This document shows, one piece after another, positions 1 to 6,305 of a stretch of DNA of 9,659 nt; the stretch's first letter is position 1, and each line of letters begins with the position of its first letter. Position numbers and translations under genes: made by a program. The notes beneath the pieces were generated by a model. It saw nothing but the letters and a program-made list of their open reading frames with translations, made no database searches and was not told the DNA's origin. This stretch comes from Methanosarcinales archaeon (GTDB lineage: Archaea > Halobacteriota > Methanosarcinia > Methanosarcinales > Methanogasteraceae): the NCBI GenBank assembly GCA_030606635.1, contig JAUWGA010000061.1, positions 1 through 9,659 of the forward strand. The letters run 5' to 3'.

Positions 1-986
1 TTCTTGGAATCGCCCTCGGTCTGCTTCTTAATCTGCACCACCGCGTCGAAATAGCAGCACCCGCCTTTCGTCAGCACGACATTTCTCGCATCGGAAACCC
101 CGTTTACAGCGCTTAATATTCTCGGCTCATACGGAACTCCCATCAGCAGTTTGTGCTCGCTGCCTGATGGTATGATCGAATGGTAGATCGGATCCGCCCG
201 GTGGATCATCCCTGTTAGGTGGATCACTGGCTCGCTTCGCACCCGGTCATACGTCCCTGTGATGTCCACAAACGGACCTTCATCCGCAGTATCTTCCCCG
301 ATGTATCCCTCGAGCACGATCTCGCAGTGTGGCACGCGTATGCCATTGTCGCACTCGAAGACCTCAAGCGGCGCTCCAAGGAGTGCGGATGCGTAACGAA
401 ACTCTGTGCCCGCAGGTACGCGTGTGCAGATGGCAAAGAGAACTACCGGGTCAAGCCCGATCGCTATTGCGACAGGGAGCTTCTCTCCTCGCTCCAGCGC
501 CTTCTTGTGCATGAGGTATGTGTGTCGCGGCGCAACAAGTCGTGCTGCGAGTTTATCTTTCCCGATAACCATCATCCGGTGGATCGATGCGTTCATTATC
601 CCGTCCATCTCGGTCACGAGGACGCCTGCTGTGATGTAAGGGGCGGCATCGTTTTTAAAATAGGTGAAAACCGGTAGTTTTGAAAGATCTGGCTTGCTCC
701 TGATCTCTTTTGTTGGAGAGTCCGCAACGAGTCTTATCTCCCCGTCCGGTTCGACGGATGCGAGATGTCCTGCCATATCTTCCCTGCATATCCCGAGCGC
801 CGTGCAGAGAGCCTCCCTCGATGAGAGTAGATTCACGGCGACACGGCAACCGTTTATGCTGTGGAAGAGGTGCGGTTTCTCGTTTCCCGCAATCCTTGCG
901 GCATCATATTCCGGGGATACGGGCTCCTGAATCTCGATTAAGTTGCCGCCGATCTTCAACTGGTCTATAAAGCTTCCAAATGACAT
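1..986 (-). CDS. UbiD-family decarboxylase, probably anhydromevalonate phosphate decarboxylase (3' end beyond window)
   Basis: The reading frame is open from an ATG at 986 to the window edge: 328 codons, so roughly the last 100 residues of a family that usually runs 410-490 residues are missing. GGTGG lies five bases before the ATG. Hallmarks of prenylated-FMN-dependent UbiD enzymes are visible: Asn132-x4-Arg137 and His155 at the spacing of the cofactor/metal site, Glu195, the EIVLEG segment (222-227), and EGPFVD (236-241) followed by ITG. By analogy with fungal Fdc1 the catalytic triad would be Arg137, Glu236 and Asp241, with Asp replacing the usual second Glu. In archaea, UbiD proteins of this kind act as anhydromevalonate phosphate decarboxylase in the modified mevalonate (isoprenoid) pathway, with UbiX supplying the cofactor; no ubiX is in view. 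The specific substrate is inferred; the family is clear. A decayed piece of this gene's 5' end lies at 3067-3214. Confidence 0.88.
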   Translation of the reverse strand, partial: MSFGSFIDQLKIGGNLIEIQEPVSPEYDAARIAGNEKPHLFHSINGCRVAVNLLSSREALCTALGICREDMAGHLASVEPDGEIRLVADSPTKEIRSKPDLSKLPVFTYFKNDAAPYITAGVLVTEMDGIMNASIHRMMVIGKDKLAARLVAPRHTYLMHKKALERGEKLPVAIAIGLDPVVLFAICTRVPAGTEFRYASALLGAPLEVFECDNGIRVPHCEIVLEGYIGEDTADEGPFVDITGTYDRVRSEPVIHLTGMIHRADPIYHSIIPSGSEHKLLMGVPYEPRILSAVNGVSDARNVVLTKGGCCYFDAVVQIKKQTEGDSK

Positions 987-1029
987 TGTTCCACCTGCTG
1001 TTTGGGTAGTATGGCGCATGGGGTGATAA

Positions 1030-1046
1030 TCCTTTCTATAGCCTCC
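1030..1046 (-). promoter_or_regulatory. Possible TATA box for the ubiD gene
   Basis: On the minus strand GGCTATAGAAAGG lies about 50 bases before the ubiD ATG, in the 107-base gap after the PEGA gene. It is only a moderate match to the archaeal box A, and transcription from upstream genes is equally possible. Confidence 0.25.
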
Positions 1047-1093
1047 GAACTTCCCGAGCAAAGTCTCTTGTTATCCGTTACCATCACTTCTTC

Positions 1094-1912
1094 TTACGTG
1101 TTCCGGTTACGGCGGTGAATTGCGATTGCGATGATCGCTGCCGCAAGGAGCGAGACTGCAAGCGGTATCAATTCTGCTGGCACTTTTTCAGGCGCGGTCT
1201 CCGCCGGGATTGCAGGGATCTCAGATATGGACGCTGATACTACCGTCATATTCCCCTCTGAAACGGAGACGGTTTCCGTGTAGCGCTCGTACCCGTACTT
1301 CTCTACCGAAACCGTGTGGTTCCCGGGCGTTACATTGTAGATCCAGAACCAATCAACACCTGTCGCGCCCTGGTATACATTATCGAGATGAACATCTGCC
1401 GCGGGCGGATACGACCGCACACGGATAAAACCAAGCTCGGGAGAACTCTTTACGATCTCTGCGATCTTCTCCTTCTCCTCCTCTTCAGCCTCCTCGATTC
1501 GTGCCGGCGCAGTCTCGCCTTCCCCCATCACATGCACGTCAACCGGCTCCCATGTACGCCTATCGATTCTCGATTGATCCGCAATCTCGAAATGGTATGT
1601 GCCTGGCTCTGCATCCCTGTTTGCATGGATCGTGATCGGATATGCCATCGATCCCCCTCTCCTTATCACTCTCAGTTTATTTGTGCCGTTTACCAGTATC
1701 CAGTCGGGAACCGACCGCACAATCACACTCACGTCCACATATCCGACCCCCGCGTTCTTAAGCGTGGCATTGAAGGATGCGTCTGACCCGGGTTCGATGT
1801 ATACTGTGTATGGCGCATCCGTGAAGGTGATGTTGTCCTTGCCGCTGGTTTCTGCACAGCAGTTCGAGATCGATGCGATGATTATGATGGCGAGCAGTAC
1901 GGTTCTGTACAT
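1094..1912 (-). CDS. PEGA-domain surface protein anchored by a C-terminal membrane helix
   Basis: The 272-residue protein starts with a signal peptide (MYRTVLL, a run of Ile/Ala, then SNCCAE, which is lipobox-like). An exported beta-sandwich-like region (about 25-130) follows, with several N-glycosylation sequons (for example NIT, NAT, NGT, NHT, NMT). Next come an acidic Glu-rich linker (about 139-150), a PEGA domain (about 161-229, with the RVRSYPPAADVHLDN segment and the Gly-Asn-His start of the last strands), a Pro/Ala/Glu spacer and a membrane helix (about 248-266) ending in RRNRNT. It is therefore probably displayed outside the cell and anchored in the membrane. A GTG at 1975 in the same frame would add 21 residues and overlap the stop of the upstream membrane protein. 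I prefer the ATG at 1912 because the signal peptide begins there and that part is conserved in the duplicate at 3264. The ligand and role are unknown. Confidence 0.8.
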   Translation of the reverse strand: MYRTVLLAIIIIASISNCCAETSGKDNITFTDAPYTVYIEPGSDASFNATLKNAGVGYVDVSVIVRSVPDWILVNGTNKLRVIRRGGSMAYPITIHANRDAEPGTYHFEIADQSRIDRRTWEPVDVHVMGEGETAPARIEEAEEEEKEKIAEIVKSSPELGFIRVRSYPPAADVHLDNVYQGATGVDWFWIYNVTPGNHTVSVEKYGYERYTETVSVSEGNMTVVSASISEIPAIPAETAPEKVPAELIPLAVSLLAAAIIAIAIHRRNRNT

Positions 1913-3065
1913 GCGATTACTTTGACTTAAGACCCCAAATAGCCTTCGCGGAGTCGGGCTTCGGATTGCCATCACTCATGTTCGGGCACTGGTTTGGGCA
2001 CCGGTTCCCAGAACGGTACGATATCTGCATACCAGTTTCGGAGGAAGAGGAGTGCATGGTATTTCATAAATACCGGAAACGGCACGGTTGCGAGGCGGAT
2101 AATAAATGCAAGCACCAGCATGCATGCAAAAAAGAATAATCCTGGCATAAGTAGGTGCGCCATGTCAAAAAGGCTGAATCCCAGCAGCGTGAGAATCATG
2201 TAAACCGCGATGCCGATCAGCACTGCGATCAAGACTATAATGAGACTGATGATAGCGGCTGCGATATTGACTATGATCCCGATCACGCCCCTTATGATCC
2301 AGTAAACCAGCACCTGTGGAATGCTGTGCATTGCGGTACTGATCACCTTTGAAAGCGCCTTTAATACCCCAACATTCTCATACAGCATCACCGGGATTGC
2401 CAGATTTATAAACGAACCTATAATCTCAAGGATTATGATGCCGAGCACGAAGACAACGAAAAACAGGATAAACGATCTAAAGAACAGAGCAGAAACGTCG
2501 CCGTCCAGTACCGCGGACAACGCGGGCAGCAGCGATAGGATGATGGCGATTAAGAATATGATCCCGAGCGTCCAGTTCAGTATGAACAACCGCAGGCCAT
2601 TCCCAAGATTATTCTTGATGTATGCCCTGATCGTAACATGGTTCCTCACCACGGATTCGACAAAAACGAACTGCAGCACATTTGAGATGTATGAGAATAA
2701 CGCGGTCACCAGCAGGATTGCGAGCACTGCGAGTACGATGTATGTCATGTACTGATGCACAAAGACCGATACTTCTGATACCGTCTCCTTGACAAAAGCA
2801 TCCAGTTCCACATCCGAATATGAGTCACCGAAATCCCCAAAATCCCCAAAATTGCTGTTAAATGGGTTTGAGCTGAAATCATAGCCGCCACCGCCGCCAC
2901 CAATGAATAACAGTATTATCGCAAGTTTCACCCATTTTGTAAGATCGAAGGGCTCAAAGAGCATCTGTTTGGTCTTTGTCAGGGCACCTTCGATCGCAGC
3001 CCACGCAATCCAGTCGGTCATGGATGCCAAAAGAATCTCACCTGGTATATGATTTGCGGTGTTCG
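1863..3065 (-). repeat. Tandem duplication, copy 1 (membrane protein A with both flanks)
   Basis: This stretch holds the first codons of the PEGA gene, the spacer, membrane protein gene A and its leader. It matches 3215-4429 over its whole length. For example, 47 of 50 bases agree between 1863-1912 and 3215-3264, and the leader reading CTGGTATATGATTTGCGGTG (plus strand) recurs before gene B with one difference. The offset between copies is about 1.35 kb. Confidence 0.92.
1972..3021 (-). CDS. Polytopic membrane protein, copy A (DUF7544-like, function unknown)
   Basis: The 349-residue protein opens with a cytoplasmic-looking segment (MTDWIAWAAIEGA...LFEPFDLTKWVKLA), then a short hydrophobic stretch and a Gly run (41-46). 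An Asp/Phe/Ser-rich loop with repeated FGD (58-66) follows, then several long membrane helices (about 92-113, 145-168, 180-210, 245-283 and 290-312). A soluble, conserved middle piece carries VESVVRNHVTIRAYI and later FINLAIPVMLYENVGVLKALSKVI. The tail is rich in Pro and Glu. The opening resembles an uncharacterised archaeal membrane family (DUF7544 in haloarchaea), recognised from memory only. I chose the ATG at 3021 over an upstream TTG at 3030 because it aligns with the start of copy B. The stop overlaps a possible GTG start of the PEGA gene, suggesting co-expression. By eye about three quarters or more of the residues equal copy B. No enzymatic motif is visible. Confidence 0.85.
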   Translation of the reverse strand: MTDWIAWAAIEGALTKTKQMLFEPFDLTKWVKLAIILLFIGGGGGGYDFSSNPFNSNFGDFGDFGDSYSDVELDAFVKETVSEVSVFVHQYMTYIVLAVLAILLVTALFSYISNVLQFVFVESVVRNHVTIRAYIKNNLGNGLRLFILNWTLGIIFLIAIILSLLPALSAVLDGDVSALFFRSFILFFVVFVLGIIILEIIGSFINLAIPVMLYENVGVLKALSKVISTAMHSIPQVLVYWIIRGVIGIIVNIAAAIISLIIVLIAVLIGIAVYMILTLLGFSLFDMAHLLMPGLFFFACMLVLAFIIRLATVPFPVFMKYHALLFLRNWYADIVPFWEPVPKPVPEHE

Positions 3066-3066
3066 A

Positions 3067-3214
3067 GAGATGTCATCCTGCCATATCTTCCCTGCGGATC
3101 CGGAGTGCCGTGAAGAGAGCAACTCTCGATGAGCTGAGATTCACGGTTACGGTGACCGCTGATGCTGTGGATGAGGTGCGGTTTCTCGGTTCCCGCGATC
3201 CTTGCGGCATCATG
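3067..3214 (-). pseudogene. Decayed fragment of the ubiD 5' region (about codons 24-73)
   Basis: The minus strand encodes HDAARIAGTEKPHLIHSISG, matching residues 28-46 of the UbiD protein at 1-986. After a net loss of two bases it continues in another frame as VNLSSSRVALFTAL and REDMAG, matching residues 51-73. A three-base insertion then gives an in-frame stop. At the nucleotide level it aligns with about 764-915 of this window. It is too short and too damaged to be an enzyme and is best explained as the remainder of a duplicated ubiD copy. Confidence 0.85.
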
Positions 3215-3330
3215 TTCGAGATCGATGCAGCGATTATGATGACGAGCAGTACGGTTCTGTACATAATCTACTTCCAATCGAACCCAACACCCCAAATAGC
3301 CTTCGCGGAGTCGGGCTCCGGATTGCCATC
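3215..3330 (-). pseudogene. Remnant of the PEGA gene start (signal peptide only)
   Basis: The segment encodes MYRTVLLVIIIAASISN, nearly identical to the signal peptide of the intact PEGA protein, and its upstream flank also matches 1913-1980. Codon 17 is followed directly by ubiD-derived sequence, so the mature part of the protein is gone. The junction near 3211-3216 shares a few bases (TTC) between the two parents, consistent with a deletion at a microhomology. The fused frame 3073-3264 could still give a 63-residue peptide, which I do not regard as a functional gene. Confidence 0.82.
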
Positions 3331-4384
3331 ACTCAGGTTCGAGCATGGGTTCGGGCACCGGTTCCCAGAACGGCACGATATCTGCATACCAGTTCCGGAG
3401 GAAGAGGAGCGTATGGTATTTCATGAATACCGGAAGCGGCACGGTTGCAAGGATTGCCAGAAATATGAGCGCCAGTATGGACGCAACAAAGAGCAATCCG
3501 AGCACGATCAGGACTACCATGTTCGGAAATCCGAATCCCAGCAGCGTGAGAATCATGTAAGCCGCGATACCGATCAACAGCAGGAAGAGTCCTGCGATCA
3601 AGAACACGATGAGGCCGATGATAGCGGCTGCGATACCGATTACGACTCCAAGCACGCCCCTTATGAGCCAGTAAACCAGCACCTGTGGAATGCTGTGCAC
3701 TGCGGTACTGATCACCTTCGAAAGCGCCTTCAATACCCCTACATTCTCATACAGCATCACAGGGATCGCCAGATTGATAAACGAACCTATAATCGCAAGG
3801 ATTATGCTACCGAGCACGATGACAACGAAAAACAGGAGAAGCGATCCGAAGATGATAGCGGAAAATTCGCCTTTCAGTATCACTGACAACGCTGGCAGCA
3901 GCGATAGGATGATGGCGATCAGGAATACGATCCCGAGCGTCCAGTTCAGTATGAACAACCGCAGACCGTTTCCCAGATTATTCCTGATGTATGCCCTGAT
4001 CGTGACATGGTTCCTCACCACGGATTCGACAAAAACGAACTGCATCACATTTGAGATGTATGAAAATAGCACGATCACCAGCAGGAATGCGAGCACTGCA
4101 AGCACGATGTATGTCATGTACTGATCTACGAATGCCGATACTCCTGATATCGCCTCCTCGACAAAAGCATCCAGTTCCGCATCCGAATGGGGGTCACCGA
4201 AATCCCCAAAATTGCCGCTCGATGGGTTTGAGGTGAAATTGGAGCCGCCACCGCCACTACCACCGATGAAGAACAGTATTATCGCAAGCTTCACCCATTT
4301 TGTAAGATCAAAGGGCTCAAAGAGCATCTGTTTGGTCTTTGTCATGGCACCTTCGATCGCAGCCCACGCGATCCAGTCCGACAT
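3329..4384 (-). CDS. Polytopic membrane protein, copy B (DUF7544-like, function unknown)
   Basis: The 351-residue paralogue of copy A has the same layout: MSDWIAWAAIEGA start, EPFDLTKWVKLA amphipathic segment, Gly-rich run, loop with two FGD units, then several membrane helices and a Pro/Glu-rich tail. The blocks YMTYIVLAVLA, VESVVRNHVTIRAYI and YENVGVLKALSKVIST are nearly unchanged from A. Differences gather in the extramembrane loop (about 42-90), the helix around 170-200 and the last third. This pattern suggests that both copies are under protein-level selection. The start is an ATG at 4384, with GATGAGAT upstream as a weak ribosome site. Downstream it runs into the decayed PEGA start, so unlike A it has no intact PEGA partner. 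The function is not known. Confidence 0.85.
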   Translation of the reverse strand: MSDWIAWAAIEGAMTKTKQMLFEPFDLTKWVKLAIILFFIGGSGGGGSNFTSNPSSGNFGDFGDPHSDAELDAFVEEAISGVSAFVDQYMTYIVLAVLAFLLVIVLFSYISNVMQFVFVESVVRNHVTIRAYIRNNLGNGLRLFILNWTLGIVFLIAIILSLLPALSVILKGEFSAIIFGSLLLFFVVIVLGSIILAIIGSFINLAIPVMLYENVGVLKALSKVISTAVHSIPQVLVYWLIRGVLGVVIGIAAAIIGLIVFLIAGLFLLLIGIAAYMILTLLGFGFPNMVVLIVLGLLFVASILALIFLAILATVPLPVFMKYHTLLFLRNWYADIVPFWEPVPEPMLEPE

Positions 4385-4429
4385 GGATGATTAAAATGAT
4401 CTCATCTGGTATGTGATTTGCGGTGTTCG

Positions 4430-4447
4430 GGGATTCAATTATAACGC
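4430..4447 (-). promoter_or_regulatory. Possible TATA box for membrane protein B
   Basis: GTTATAATTG on the minus strand lies about 55 bases before the ATG of copy B, in the 107-base gap after ribL. No equivalent precedes copy A, whose leader is cut off at the scar, so A may depend on read-through from B. Confidence 0.3.
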
Positions 4448-4491
4448 CTGCTGTGGCAAACTATCGTATGTCGGGACAGTGCTTCTGACTT

Positions 4492-4914
4492 TCAAATCTT
4501 ATTAATCTCGAGAATCCGATCGATGATCCTCCTTGTACTACAGAACCGATCAGAGTTCGATACCTTGATCCGAACCACTTTAGTATCGAAGCCGCAATCC
4601 GCCAACCCACGCTCCAGATCCTCCACATCGAAATGCTGGTCAAACCCGAGCGCTATGATGTCAGGCATGATCTCATAAAGCGGCTCAAAGATATCGGTTT
4701 CACTCCCGAGAACCGCATGATCCACCACTCTAAGCGCCTGCACCATCAGAAGGCGGTGCTCGTCGGGGAGAATCGGCTTTGGTTTGTGCTTTATCATGCT
4801 TGCCCGCGCAACGATGACATACAGTTCGTCGCCGAGAGCGGAAGCCTGCGATAGGTAGAATAGATGTCCCGGGTGCGGGATGTCAAACGTTCCTGTTGCA
4901 AGTACTCGTGTCAT
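4492..4914 (-). CDS. ribL: FAD synthase, archaeal cytidylyltransferase type
   Basis: The 140-residue protein has the usual length of archaeal RibL. The nucleotidyltransferase signature is complete: GTFDIPHPGH at 8-17 with the HxGH motif (14-17), LGFDQHFD at about 88-95, and a C-terminal CSTRRII (125-131) in the place of the ISSTxIR motif. RibL transfers an adenylyl group from ATP to FMN to form FAD in the cytoplasm; the studied methanogen enzyme is air-sensitive and depends on C-terminal cysteines. Here Cys110 and Cys125 could play that part (inference). The start is the ATG at 4914 with AAGGAC just upstream. Related small cytidylyltransferases such as glycerol-3-phosphate cytidylyltransferase are the alternative, but the archaeal context and the GFDQ segment favour RibL. 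Confidence 0.8.
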   Translation of the reverse strand: MTRVLATGTFDIPHPGHLFYLSQASALGDELYVIVARASMIKHKPKPILPDEHRLLMVQALRVVDHAVLGSETDIFEPLYEIMPDIIALGFDQHFDVEDLERGLADCGFDTKVVRIKVSNSDRFCSTRRIIDRILEINKI

Positions 4915-4969
4915 GTCCTTGCTTATTGATTGGTGTTCATTGCTTAACCATTTGCACCGGAGCGGGTTG

Positions 4970-4985
4970 TCAACTTATACGATTC
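4970..4985 (-). promoter_or_regulatory. Possible TATA box for ribL
   Basis: CGTATAAGTTG on the minus strand lies about 60 bases before the ribL ATG. It sits in the 216-base gap (4915-5130) after the lipoprotein gene, in which I see no other gene, RNA or clear terminator. Confidence 0.3.
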
Positions 4986-5130
4986 GGATCAGGACTTCGT
5001 CTTTTCCGGATATCCAAAAACCCGAAACATCTGACACAAGATTCGAATTGACGCCAAGTTCAAAACAACGCACAACACTAGATGGCATGACGCACATGGC
5101 GAGTATAATTATGCTCTGAAATGGTTGTTT

Positions 5131-6063
5131 TTAAAACACCGGAATCTTATTAAACTCCTCGTCGGCTTTTTTGAAATTGCCCCTGTCCGCGTATCTGCAT
5201 CCAGCCTCTAAGTGAGGCAAGGCTTCCAACATTTTTGTCAAAATGCCATATCTTGCTATGGCTGGAACTGACATTTCCGTGAATTCCGAGTTTTTTAGAT
5301 CCGCAAGGGCGTCTTTGGATTCTGAAAAGTCAGCGGGACATTTGCTAAATTCGAGTTCTGCCTTATACCACTCGTTGTTTTGCATGTATTTGGTCGCCTT
5401 CTGTATATGTTCCATTCCATCGATGTACGGATGCATTCCGGATATTAACATACCGAACTCCAAAATCATCTTTTCGTTCTGCTCAACCGAGATTCTATTC
5501 TCTAACAGTTCGCTTCTGGATTCTGCAGGGGCTGTATCGATATCAATACTGAAACATTTTTCTTTTGCTGTGGATATGAAAGGCAGTGCGTCATCCAAAG
5601 CATCTTCAGCCAGCTTAAGTTCCGATCTCATCGACGCGAAATCATCACCTTCCACGTATGCATCTAATTTATCAAGATGCTCTGAGCAGATGATTAAATT
5701 TCGAAACGCGGCAACACGATCTAAGTTGTAGCTGCACATCACTTTAGCAGTCCGGATTACATCCTTTTCATCATCATAGTCTGTTGCGGCGTTATTGAGT
5801 ATTTTTAAAGCTTCTTCATAATCAACTTCGGATGCTGTAAGTTTTGTTTTCGCATCCGAATACGCGCCAATTTCCAAACGTATTTTTTCAATTCGGGTCG
5901 CGCCGTTCTCTATAAGTAAGATCGCTCTATATATATCCTCTGCTGCGGATATCTTTTCTTTAACACGTTCTTCTTCAACGTGTTCTTCTTCAACACATCC
6001 CGCAAATATCACGATCGATACGATCGCTATTATGACTATTAAGCCGACTGTAGTTTTTTTCAT
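5131..6063 (-). CDS. Putative lipoprotein with helical, TPR-like body; function unknown
   Basis: The 310-residue protein starts with MKKTTVGLIVIIAI, a hydrophobic core and a lipobox FAGC (Cys23), so it is probably exported and lipid-anchored at the outer face of the membrane. A charged linker with the repeated unit VEEEH/VEEER follows (encoded by a 15-base repeat at 5962-5997). The rest is predicted by eye to be alpha-helical, with Ala/Leu-rich pairs such as AEDIYRAILLIENGA, LKLAEDALDDALPFISTA and ATKYMQNNEWYKAELEFSKC. The last two resemble tetratricopeptide-type helices, and a similar unit closes the protein (YADRGNFKKADEEFNKI). The ATG at 6063 is preferred over a TTG at 6069 because it gives a normal signal peptide and GGTGA lies six bases upstream. 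By eye the base composition is more AT-rich than the flanking genes. No enzymatic motif is recognised. Confidence 0.75.
   Translation of the reverse strand: MKKTTVGLIVIIAIVSIVIFAGCVEEEHVEEERVKEKISAAEDIYRAILLIENGATRIEKIRLEIGAYSDAKTKLTASEVDYEEALKILNNAATDYDDEKDVIRTAKVMCSYNLDRVAAFRNLIICSEHLDKLDAYVEGDDFASMRSELKLAEDALDDALPFISTAKEKCFSIDIDTAPAESRSELLENRISVEQNEKMILEFGMLISGMHPYIDGMEHIQKATKYMQNNEWYKAELEFSKCPADFSESKDALADLKNSEFTEMSVPAIARYGILTKMLEALPHLEAGCRYADRGNFKKADEEFNKIPVF
5962..6000 (-). repeat. 15-base tandem repeat inside the lipoprotein gene
   Basis: Two 15-base units (AACACGTTCTTCTTC and AACGTGTTCTTCTTC on the plus strand) and part of a third encode VEEEHVEEERV in the linker directly after the lipid-anchoring cysteine. 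Such units change copy number easily and would alter linker length without shifting the frame. Confidence 0.6.
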
Positions 6064-6109
6064 TCCCAATCACCTGCCTACTCAAAGCCGCAAACCGCAC
6101 TTGGGTCTA

Positions 6110-6125
6110 GCGCAGGTACCCGCGC
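6110..6125. other. Inverted repeat GCGCAGGTACCCGCGC
   Basis: This is a near-perfect 16-base palindrome (one A/C mismatch) centred on GGTACC, in the gap between the divergent lipoprotein and methyltransferase genes. It could be a protein-binding site or part of a structured leader before the lipoprotein; no run of T follows to suggest a terminator. Confidence 0.35.
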
Positions 6126-6168
6126 TTCGTATATGACCAGCCAGCAACGAAATAGTGCGCCGATCCTT

Positions 6169-6184
6169 GCAGAGGTCTCTCTGC
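6169..6184. other. Stem-loop GCAGAG-GTCT-CTCTGC
   Basis: A perfect six-base-pair stem with a four-base loop lies about 30 bases downstream (minus strand) of the shared TATA-like box. If a leftward transcript starts near 6190, the hairpin would lie at its very 5' end. Confidence 0.4.
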
Positions 6185-6210
6185 ACCATGTAGGCTAAAT
6201 CAAAGCGTAT

Positions 6211-6222
6211 CCTATATAAACC
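6211..6222. promoter_or_regulatory. TATA box in the divergent promoter region
   Basis: TATATAAA on the plus strand (TTTATATA on the minus strand) is a full match to the archaeal box A. Rightward it would start a transcript near 6243 with a leader of about 60 bases for the SPOUT methyltransferase. Leftward it would start near 6190 with a leader of about 125 bases for the lipoprotein. The sequence does not decide which direction is used, or whether both are. Confidence 0.55.
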
Positions 6223-6305
6223 TCTGTGAACGGGGCTGCACAATGCCATAAAGCGCGGGCAGCCCCACACCAGAGTAACTTTACAACCCCCGAAACGAGA
6301 CACTT

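Larger units (their letters stand above)
3215..4429 (-). repeat. Tandem duplication, copy 2 (membrane protein B with both flanks)
   Basis: This is the partner of 1863-3065. It carries the PEGA start remnant, membrane protein gene B and the same leader. Differences between the copies include one fewer nine-base FGD repeat and an insertion of about four codons (LFLL region) in B. The divergence shows that the duplication is not very recent. Confidence 0.92.

Noticed and set aside
219..677. 152-codon plus-strand frame at the left end
   Set aside because: It is antisense to the UbiD gene, whose motifs are clear on the minus strand; no domain is visible in the plus frame.
3059..3886. Long plus-strand frame of 275 codons across the scar and gene B
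   Set aside because: It is antisense to gene B and rich in Arg/His/Glu/Asp as expected for the complement of a membrane-protein gene; a similar frame lies opposite gene A.
3067..4429. Transposon-mediated origin of the duplication
   Set aside because: No transposase, terminal inverted repeats or target-site duplications are visible at the copy edges; unequal recombination with a later deletion explains the data.
5243..5731. 162-codon plus-strand frame opposite the lipoprotein
   Set aside because: Ser-rich composition is the complement of the Glu/Ala-rich lipoprotein gene; no start signal or motif.
6082..6303. 73-residue minus-strand frame in the divergent gap
   Set aside because: It would span the TATA box and both hairpins, has no recognisable domain or ribosome site, and ends just before the lipoprotein start; more likely non-coding.
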